Shown in pieces: positions 14,902-20,945 of a stretch of 20,945 nt of DNA. Numbering within the stretch: the stretch's first letter is position 1; every line of letters begins with the position of its first letter. The notes below the pieces were generated by a model. The model saw only the letters and a program-made list of their open reading frames with translations, did not search any database and was not told the origin of the DNA. The translations under genes and the position numbers were made by a program. Source of the DNA: an uncultured Bacilli bacterium (GTDB lineage: Bacteria > Bacillota_I > Bacilli_A > ML615J-28 > CAG-698); contig CANQVW010000012.1 in the NCBI GenBank assembly GCA_947627395.1, positions 1 to 20,945 on the forward strand, in the 5' to 3' direction.

Positions 14902-15450
14902 TCACTTTTCCTTTTTTGATGAAGTCCATAAAATACCCTTTAATCTGTTACAACAAACATATAAAATAGCAATATAGAAAATTGAAAGAACACTTGCTGT
15001 TCCTAAACGAATCAAAATGGATATCCAAGTTTGTTGTGATGGATATTTCATAATGAGTGCATCTAAATAGATTGCTAAACTATTCATAGACGTTGCAAGG
15101 ATAGATGGAACAACAACCATAACAATGATATTGGGTAATGTATACTTATGCTTCAATAAGTAAGATATGAATCCACTAATTCCTCCCCAAAGAACGGGTG
15201 CAATCACCCATATTGGTGTAGTTAATGTTAGTCCATACGGGCTAAATAATTGAGCAATAATTCCAGCAACAAGACCTGCTAGAAAGCCAATAAATGGTCC
15301 ATACATAATTCCTGTAAATAATAGTGGTAATCCATATAAAGTAAACTTAATATGAGTACCAATGCGAATACTTGTAAAAGCATCTAATACCCCAGCTAAA
15401 GCAGCCATAACAGCAGCCAAAGCAAATTGAAACACACGACGTTTTTCCAT
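14902..15450 (-). CDS. folT: Folate ECF transporter S component
   Basis: FolT is the substrate-binding membrane subunit of an energy-coupling-factor transporter that imports folates; it works with shared EcfA/A'/T subunits, which are not in this window. The 182-residue protein has about five to six hydrophobic segments. A basic N-terminus (MEKRR) is followed by FALAAVMAALAGVLDAF and by IRIGTHIKFTLYGLPLLFTG, typical of the folate/S-component group. The ATG at 15450 has AGGAGG upstream. The frame extends to 15561, but those codons are the riboswitch and not protein. Assignment to folate rests mainly on the THF riboswitch directly upstream plus the sequence type. Confidence 0.88.
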   Translation of the reverse strand: MEKRRVFQFALAAVMAALAGVLDAFTSIRIGTHIKFTLYGLPLLFTGIMYGPFIGFLAGLVAGIIAQLFSPYGLTLTTPIWVIAPVLWGGISGFISYLLKHKYTLPNIIVMVVVPSILATSMNSLAIYLDALIMKYPSQQTWISILIRLGTASVLSIFYIAILYVCCNRLKGILWTSSKKEK

Positions 15451-15501
15451 AAAAAAAGACCTCCTACATATTGAGAGATCCGCTCTTTTAAAAACAGCGG
15501 A
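15451..15501 (-). promoter_or_regulatory. Expression platform of the folT riboswitch
   Basis: Two mutually exclusive hairpins are visible. (a) GATCTCT (15474-15480) pairs with GGAGGTC (15458-15464), including two G-T pairs. This buries the Shine-Dalgarno sequence, and the stem is followed at once by seven T and then the ATG. (b) AGCGGA (15479-15484) pairs with TCCGCT (15496-15501), which is also the conserved 3' strand of the aptamer. Inferred logic: with ligand the aptamer holds TCCGCT and hairpin (a) forms, giving OFF; without ligand hairpin (b) forms and frees the ribosome binding site. Confidence 0.65.
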
Positions 15502-15585
15502 AGCGTAAGAAAACCGCCACACTTGTGTTCGTCCACATCCACTCATCCTTAGATATGGCACTTAACGCTTTCTTACTACTCTGTT
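15493..15585 (-). promoter_or_regulatory. Tetrahydrofolate (THF) riboswitch aptamer
   Basis: The minus strand shows the conserved pieces of the THF-I riboswitch in order: AGAGTAG, GCGTTAAGTG, GGATG, GGACGAA, GGCGG and GCTTCCGCT. Pairing supports it: closing stem P1 AACAG (15581-15585) with CTGTT (15493-15497), P2 GTAAGAAA (15569-15576) with TTTCTTAC (15505-15512), an internal CCA/TGG-ATC/GAT hairpin and an ACAC-AA-GTGT hairpin. Length of 93 nt and location before a folate transporter gene fit the class. Confidence 0.92.
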
Positions 15586-15591
15586 ACCTCT

Positions 15592-15620
15592 ATTATACAT
15601 GATTTCACAAAAAAAGACAA
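15592..15620 (-). promoter_or_regulatory. folT promoter
   Basis: On the minus strand TTGTCT (15615-15620), 17-nt spacer, TATAAT (15592-15597). The predicted start lies at the 5' edge of the THF aptamer. The remaining stretch up to the terminator at 15751 is low-complexity A/T DNA with no gene. Confidence 0.8.
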
Positions 15621-15750
15621 TTGGAAAACCTTTTTATAAAAAGATTTTTATATAAAAAAGACCTATTTTAATTTTTTATAAAAGAGGTACAATTATTTCA
15701 TCATATTTTTATGATTTTATGAGGGGAAAATGATTTTTTCACAATATTTT

Positions 15751-15779
15751 TAAAAAAGATACCCGTTAAAACGGGTATC
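15751..15779 (-). terminator. Strong terminator of the giant repeat-protein gene
   Basis: GATACCCGT and ACGGGTATC form a perfect 9-bp GC-rich stem with a 4-nt loop. On the minus strand it is followed by TTTTTTAAAAA. It begins 33 bp after the stop codon and is the most stable hairpin in the window. Confidence 0.93.
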
Positions 15780-15811
15780 CTCTTTTAATATACCATGTGA
15801 ATATCAAATGA

Positions 15812-18800
15812 TTAAACATAATTTTGATAATCTTTATCACCTTGAATTTGATTCCACAATCCATCTAAATCAGCAACACCATATGAGCCATCAACAGCAT
15901 CATTTGTTCCTGTTAATTGAACATTAACGATAGATATCATCAATGTTGATAAAGAAATCATTGAAATACCTATATCATCACTTCTTGTTAAACCAACATC
16001 AGCACTACCTAGGTTACTATTTCCAACTAAATAAGCAAGATTTACATTAATTTGATATAGTGAATTTTCAAATTTGTAATCTCCTTCAGCTAAGGATTTT
16101 TCAATTGATTTTTCACCATCTGTCTTAGTTGCATTATCTCGAACTTGTTTGGCAACTAGATCTGTAAAGTTCATGATGGTAATGATATTTTCAATCATAT
16201 CCTTTGCAAAGTCTTTTTCAAGTTTTTTCGAAGTGATTGTTTTTTCGTATTTTTGTGTAAAGCGTACACTATACATATCTTGTGCTGTATAAACATAACC
16301 ATCACGATAATAGATATAACTATCGCATTTGCTCTTGAACATAACACTTCCAAGAAATCCTTGATATGGAATTTCAATTTTCATTACAAATTGTACTTTA
16401 CGATTTACTATTTGTAAAGCTAATCGAACTTTAACATCTGCAGATGGTTTTCCTAATCTTCCCAAATCTACTACTAAATTCAAATTGCCAGAAATAGTCC
16501 ATTTTTCATAACCCATTAATGTTTTTGCATCAGCTAATAGGTTAGGAAGAGATGATAAATCCTTGTAAGTGACATCTTCTTTCTCAATGGTTGTTGTTTC
16601 ATTCACCAATTGAATTTCGAAATCAACAATTTCTCCTTTGTAGTTGATATTTCTTAATGAAACAGAAGTTAACTTAGTTCCATCTTTGGTAAATCCTAAA
16701 CTTACATCTTGTTCTTGTTTCAACAATTCTTTACCCGATAAATTGATTCTTAACTCATCAGAATCAAGAGACAATCCTTTGAAATAATTTGGAATCATTT
16801 GAATAATGGATGCAATATTGATATTCGTACTATTGATAACATCTGTCATGTCTTTATTTCTTCTTAATAAATTCATAATTGAATCTAGATAAGGAACTTG
16901 GACTCCTTGAGATGTTAAGATTTCATTCAATTGATATAATGAATCTGCCAATTTTTCAAATGGAATTGAGAAATAAATTTTTTCTGGAATGGATGAATCA
17001 TTTTTGTCATTAGCAAGTGATGCATCTAGTTCACCATAAACGATATATAATATTTGATCTATATAAGTAATAGAAATATATATATTCTTTGAACCAGATA
17101 ATGTTAATGCTAATTTAAACTGAACATCATCAATAACACCATTATTGTCTTGATCTATCAATTTCAAATGTAAATCACCAGATAAATTAAATAATGTTGG
17201 TACACCTTCTTGATTTAAAGCTGCTACAGTTCGAATTGTTGCACCTAATTCTCTTGTATCTTTCATATTATATATTGCTTCAACATAATCCAAAAATTCA
17301 TTGACTTCAAGAATGCTGATTGTTGCTTCTTTTGCTTCTTGAATGGTACTTTCTTTTCTTCCTATTGTTAGGCTTGTTCCTTCAACTGTAATTCCTTCTG
17401 GTAATAGGTGATTCATTCTTACATTTAGGACAATCTTTCCGGAGTCACTAAGTTCTAACTCTATACTCTTTTGTTCTCCTAAAATTACTTGAATCGTTCT
17501 TGACACTACTTTAATACTCTCTACTTTTATATTTGGTGTCTTTGTTTTTCCTATCATCTGTTGAAGACGTCCGATGATTTCATTTACTTCTTCCATCTTT
17601 AGACGCAACACTTGTTCTTGATACTCTATTACTATCTCTTCTTGACTTACCAAAATTCCTACTGTATACTTCTTTTCTTGGTAGCTTATTTCTAGAGTAG
17701 CTTCTAGTTTTCTATTTGTTATATCTAAGATGTATTCTATATGTAATCCTATTGCTTCTTCTTGATAGTGGATGGTTGTATCTAGGGTTCCTTCTAGTCC
17801 CATACTTGTGATCATCTGTTTGATTTCGTCTTTTCTTCCTATTAGGTTTTCAACAATCTCTGTGATGTCTTCACTTGTATTTGGCTTTGTGATTTCTACT
17901 TCACTTGCTTCTATATTTCCTGCAGTTACCTCGACACTTCCTAAAATTTCTATTCCAAGTTTTTGATGATTAAAATCAAGTTCTACTTGAATGTCTTTTA
18001 GTCCTTCTATCTTCAAAATACTTAAATCTAAGTTGATTGTTACTTTATTATTCTTGACACCTAGGCCTTTCATCATGACTAAAATGTCTTTTATATCAAA
18101 CACCTCATTTACAGTTAATTCTTCATTGATGATGCCTAGTATACTGCTTAATCCTTCATGACTTATCTTGAAAGCTTCTTCTTGATAAACTATATAGATG
18201 TCTTTATCAAGATATTTCAACTGCATTTGTATTGTTTTATCTTGATATAGTATATTGATTTGTGCTTCAATATTCATCTTTCTATCTATCTTACCTTCTA
18301 CTTCTACCTCTATATTTTTATAGTTGACTTTAAATTGATAGTGGTAGCCTTGGGCTTGATATAGACTCTCTACACTTGTCAAAATTTCTTTCACATCTTC
18401 ATAACTGATTGTTGCTTCTTTTGCTTCTTGAATGGTACTTTCTTTTCTTCCTATTGTTAGGCTTGTTCCTTCAACTGTAACTCCTTCTGGTAATAGACTA
18501 TTTATATCTATCGTAATCTCTAGTCCTTCTTTTACCATTAGATCTACTATCATTTCTTTTTGTTCAGCTATGTTTATGATGACTTCTATTCCATTCTTAC
18601 TACTTGTTATTTTTTGAATCATCTCTATATATTCATCTATTGTCTTATTTGGTAGATTAACTCCTTTTCCTGTTAGTCTCTCTACTCTTGTGATGATTTC
18701 TTTTATTTCTTCATAACTAAACTTTATTACTTCTTTTCCTATCTCTACACTACATTGTTTTTCATCCATCCATACTTTTACTTCATAAGTTTTATCTATA

Positions 18801-20945
18801 TAAGTAATTTGTAAATCTAAGTAAATCTTCTTCTCTTCTAAGGAATAAATCATATTTCCTTCTACTTCAACTCTATTTCCTTCATATTCTAGAGTTGTTT
18901 TTATTCTTCCTTCTACTCCTTTAGAATTGATGATATCTTGTATGATTGGTAATGATTCCAATAATGATACCGCTCCATCTGTAAATTCAATGATTTCTCC
19001 ATCAGGAATGGTGATTTCAGAGACATCACATGCATCAATTTTAATAAATGCAAAATGATTTGCGTTTAAAATGATTCCATTTTCAGACTGTTCAAAAGAA
19101 AGAGTAACATCACTAAATGGATTCTCTGGAGTTGCAAGTCTACTTAACAATAATAAAAGATCTAATTTATTCTCCGCAACTTGAAGTCCACCGAAAACTT
19201 GTAATATCTTTTGAAAGTCAATATCTTTTGGTAATTGGATTTCATTGATTTTGTTTTTGAATTGTTCAACGAAAGAACTTAATTGTGAAGAGTCAATTCT
19301 AAAATTGAAATCACGATAAACAAGATAAATATCTTTATCGATATAACGAATTTCGATGTCATGTTTTTCTTGATTTATAGTCAATTTAAGATGAACAGAT
19401 ACATTGTTTTTCTGGTCTATAGAACCTGTACCTTCAAGATGTATTTCATCATATTGTGTACTGAAATGAATTTCATATGAATTTGCATCCATCAAAGATT
19501 TGACTGAATCATATAGCCATGTTGCCTCTGTCAAATCTATGTAAGATTCATCAAATGAAGGCATGACAACTGTATCATTTGTTTTAGAAAGAGTAACTTC
19601 TAAATCATTATATCGAATATATATTTCCTTCAAATAAGCTGTCTTTTCTGGTTCAATTAAACGAATTTCAATGTGGCAACCAGCTACCTCCAATTGGATC
19701 GTAACATTTTGTTCTTCTTTTGTAAGATCCATGGCGAAAGATGATGATTCATTTCCCAGCAAGGAAGAAAGATCTCCCATTTGCGATAAATCAATGTCTA
19801 ATAAATGAAGAACTTCACTTACACTTAAACGATATTTAAATTCATTATAGGTAAAATATAGATAACCATCTTGTAAAGCAAAGTACATACAATCTCCAAA
19901 TTTACCTTTTAAAAGAATGTTCTTCAAAAAGTCATTATTTACTTGCATGTTCCCTGTTTTCATACCACCAATTAAACTACTCAAATCTAATTGAATATGA
20001 CCTTCTTTTTCTAAATCTTGATGTTTAAAATGAACATCAAAGTCTGATTTAGAAACTACTAATGGCATTAGAGCCTCTTCTAAATATTCAAATGTATCCT
20101 TTTCTTGTGGTTTTGGAGGATCAGATACATCACTATCAAAAAATTGTTGATAAAAATCAACTTCAGGAATTTCTTCTTCTTCACCAAATGAAAAAATTTC
20201 AGTTAATTCCTCTGTGCAATCTAATGTGAAAAGCATTTTAATAGAATACTTTGCAAGAAAATGAATTTCCTTGACTTCCCAGCGCTCATTCATACAAATC
20301 GTCATATGTACTGATTTGAAACTTGGATAACTCGATAAACCTGATACAAGTTTCATCTCCCTTTTATAGTAATATGTTGATGTCTCTGGATCTAAGTCCA
20401 ATTCGACTGTATAATTCTCTGGATTCTCATCAAGGACAGAAATGTTTAAAACAGTTTTTTCATTAATAATGTAGCTTACCATTGATCTTGGATTAATACC
20501 ATATTGTTCATAAAAGAATTCTCTTTTATATGCATTGGCAGTATCCTTCCAAGTATAATCACTTTCAGATTTAACTCGTGAGGAATCACGATAAAAGGCT
20601 TTGCTTCCATTTAAGAAAAACTGTTTGGCAATCTTTTTGAAACTACCTAAACTAATGGCATCTTTCACTATCATATCGCCGTAGGCCTGCCTTCGTCCAA
20701 CGACGCTTTGATGCTCGAGAGCTGCATCAACCGCTCCATTCGTGGAAGACTTAAAACTATGGCTATTTTGAACTACCCATGCTGCTATAGCAACATTTTG
20801 TAAAGGGGAGAAATCCATAGGATTTCCTGTGGAAGGTCTTTCAAGCAATGTAGTTCCATCTCCATCATAAGGTTTTGGGTCATCGTTATTGTTATCTAAA
20901 AGTGCTCCAAGTGAGCCTGATAGAATCAAAACCGTTATGACGATA
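15812..20945 (-). CDS. Giant secreted/membrane-anchored beta-rich repeat protein (5' end beyond window)
   Basis: I do not recognise this protein. At least 1,710 residues are visible and the frame runs off the right edge: the codons before the TTG at 20929 read I-V-I-T-V, so no start should be placed there. The first visible residues are hydrophobic (IVITVLILSGSLGALL), a membrane anchor or signal peptide, followed by a Asn/Asp-rich linker; no lipobox cysteine is seen. Residues are numbered from 20929. Then comes a unique region (to about 260), and from there a series of beta-strand-rich modules with alternating hydrophobic residues and a recurring Y-[IL]-D-x-x-[IL]-Y-[IL]-V-Y motif. Residues 480-842 and 843-1205 are two 363-residue units. 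Residues 652-1205 contain only five Phe. There is no LPxTG or C-terminal anchor. Function unknown; an elongated extracytoplasmic structure is an inference. Confidence 0.88.
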   Translation of the reverse strand, partial: IVITVLILSGSLGALLDNNNDDPKPYDGDGTTLLERPSTGNPMDFSPLQNVAIAAWVVQNSHSFKSSTNGAVDAALEHQSVVGRRQAYGDMIVKDAISLGSFKKIAKQFFLNGSKAFYRDSSRVKSESDYTWKDTANAYKREFFYEQYGINPRSMVSYIINEKTVLNISVLDENPENYTVELDLDPETSTYYYKREMKLVSGLSSYPSFKSVHMTICMNERWEVKEIHFLAKYSIKMLFTLDCTEELTEIFSFGEEEEIPEVDFYQQFFDSDVSDPPKPQEKDTFEYLEEALMPLVVSKSDFDVHFKHQDLEKEGHIQLDLSSLIGGMKTGNMQVNNDFLKNILLKGKFGDCMYFALQDGYLYFTYNEFKYRLSVSEVLHLLDIDLSQMGDLSSLLGNESSSFAMDLTKEEQNVTIQLEVAGCHIEIRLIEPEKTAYLKEIYIRYNDLEVTLSKTNDTVVMPSFDESYIDLTEATWLYDSVKSLMDANSYEIHFSTQYDEIHLEGTGSIDQKNNVSVHLKLTINQEKHDIEIRYIDKDIYLVYRDFNFRIDSSQLSSFVEQFKNKINEIQLPKDIDFQKILQVFGGLQVAENKLDLLLLLSRLATPENPFSDVTLSFEQSENGIILNANHFAFIKIDACDVSEITIPDGEIIEFTDGAVSLLESLPIIQDIINSKGVEGRIKTTLEYEGNRVEVEGNMIYSLEEKKIYLDLQITYIDKTYEVKVWMDEKQCSVEIGKEVIKFSYEEIKEIITRVERLTGKGVNLPNKTIDEYIEMIQKITSSKNGIEVIINIAEQKEMIVDLMVKEGLEITIDINSLLPEGVTVEGTSLTIGRKESTIQEAKEATISYEDVKEILTSVESLYQAQGYHYQFKVNYKNIEVEVEGKIDRKMNIEAQINILYQDKTIQMQLKYLDKDIYIVYQEEAFKISHEGLSSILGIINEELTVNEVFDIKDILVMMKGLGVKNNKVTINLDLSILKIEGLKDIQVELDFNHQKLGIEILGSVEVTAGNIEASEVEITKPNTSEDITEIVENLIGRKDEIKQMITSMGLEGTLDTTIHYQEEAIGLHIEYILDITNRKLEATLEISYQEKKYTVGILVSQEEIVIEYQEQVLRLKMEEVNEIIGRLQQMIGKTKTPNIKVESIKVVSRTIQVILGEQKSIELELSDSGKIVLNVRMNHLLPEGITVEGTSLTIGRKESTIQEAKEATISILEVNEFLDYVEAIYNMKDTRELGATIRTVAALNQEGVPTLFNLSGDLHLKLIDQDNNGVIDDVQFKLALTLSGSKNIYISITYIDQILYIVYGELDASLANDKNDSSIPEKIYFSIPFEKLADSLYQLNEILTSQGVQVPYLDSIMNLLRRNKDMTDVINSTNINIASIIQMIPNYFKGLSLDSDELRINLSGKELLKQEQDVSLGFTKDGTKLTSVSLRNINYKGEIVDFEIQLVNETTTIEKEDVTYKDLSSLPNLLADAKTLMGYEKWTISGNLNLVVDLGRLGKPSADVKVRLALQIVNRKVQFVMKIEIPYQGFLGSVMFKSKCDSYIYYRDGYVYTAQDMYSVRFTQKYEKTITSKKLEKDFAKDMIENIITIMNFTDLVAKQVRDNATKTDGEKSIEKSLAEGDYKFENSLYQINVNLAYLVGNSNLGSADVGLTRSDDIGISMISLSTLMISIVNVQLTGTNDAVDGSYGVADLDGLWNQIQGDKDYQNYV
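17315..18403 (-). repeat. Second 363-residue unit of the giant protein
   Basis: This covers residues 843-1205. The first half aligns with residues 480-651: KDIYIVY here against KDIYLVY there, each followed by a beta strand and a helix-like region. The second half aligns with 652-842 (LEGTLDTTIHYQE against VEGRIKTTLEYEG). The unit ends in the 31-residue near-identical block. Confidence 0.75.
17316..17407 (-). repeat. 92-bp near-identical repeat, copy 1
   Basis: Identical to 18405-18496 except at one base (17392 against 18481), which changes Val to Ile. The offset is exactly 1,089 bp (363 codons), in frame. The encoded block starts LLPEGITVEGTSLTIGRK and ends in KEATIS. Confidence 0.97.
18404..19492 (-). 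repeat. First 363-residue unit of the giant protein
   Basis: This covers residues 480-842, made of a half with YIDKDIYLVY and a half with YIDKTYEVKVW, ending in the 31-residue block that recurs 363 residues later. Apart from that block, protein identity to the second unit is only moderate. Confidence 0.7.
18405..18496 (-). repeat. 92-bp near-identical repeat, copy 2
   Basis: Partner of 17316-17407. The flanking DNA on both sides differs clearly between the copies, so similarity ends sharply. Confidence 0.97.

Noticed and set aside
15451..15561. 37-residue N-terminal extension of folT
   Set aside because: The DNA is the THF aptamer and its expression platform; the ATG at 15450 has the proper AGGAGG.
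15621..15750. Second minus-strand promoter or small gene in the A/T-rich stretch before folT
   Set aside because: TTGTAC-N16-TAAAAT can be picked out, but in such low-complexity DNA it is expected by chance, and no coding frame with a ribosome binding site exists.
20929..20929. TTG at 20929 as the start of the giant gene
   Set aside because: The frame continues upstream with a hydrophobic segment to the window edge, and no ribosome binding site is visible.
1..20945. Mycoplasma-type genetic code (TGA as Trp)
   Set aside because: TGA ends rpe and folT at the family's normal end, and tryptophans are encoded by TGG.
1..20945. CRISPR array, tRNA, rRNA, insertion sequence or prophage
   Set aside because: No short regular repeats with spacers, cloverleaf structures, transposase or integrase signatures were seen.

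Overview
The window is AT-rich chromosomal DNA of a low-GC Bacillota. TGA and TAG both act as ordinary stop codons (TGA ends rpe and folT), so this is not a code-4 mollicute. The gene order from rsmB to plsX closely follows the Bacillus subtilis yloM-plsX region. A 26-codon SpoVM homologue sits at the expected place between thiN and rpmB, so the lineage forms endospores or descends from spore formers. I would place it among Bacilli/Erysipelotrichia-like gut lineages, but the sequence alone does not fix the genus.

Layout, read along the minus strand from right to left. (1) 15812-20945: a giant secreted or membrane-anchored beta-rich repeat protein of at least 1,710 residues, open at its 5' end at the window edge, ended by a strong terminator. 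(2) 15451-15620: a promoter and a tetrahydrofolate riboswitch controlling a folate ECF-transporter S component (folT, 14902-15450). (3) 11126-14843: a promoter and the operon gpmI-eno-dapF, followed by two terminators. (4) 4784-10961: a promoter and a tightly packed operon of an unknown coiled-coil protein, a PHP-domain phosphoesterase, rsmB, rlmN, rsgA, rpe and thiN. Its genes are mostly ribosome maturation factors. (5) spoVM, with its own sigma-E-like promoter, then a cluster of hairpins shared with the convergent, plus-strand rpmB (4311-4502). (6) 1-4137: a divergent promoter drives fakA-recG-plsX, which joins fatty-acid activation and acyl-phosphate metabolism; plsX runs off the left edge.

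Two items go beyond ordinary annotation. The first is the giant protein, built from duplicated 363-residue units that carry a 92-bp near-identical DNA segment. The second is spoVM with its promoter, too small for normal gene calling. The folT expression platform is also unusual: one hairpin holds the Shine-Dalgarno sequence and is followed directly by seven T residues, and it competes with a hairpin that uses the aptamer's 3' strand. Compared with B. subtilis, the prpC-prkC pair, the Asp23-family yloU gene, sdaAB-sdaAA and fapR are absent from their usual positions.
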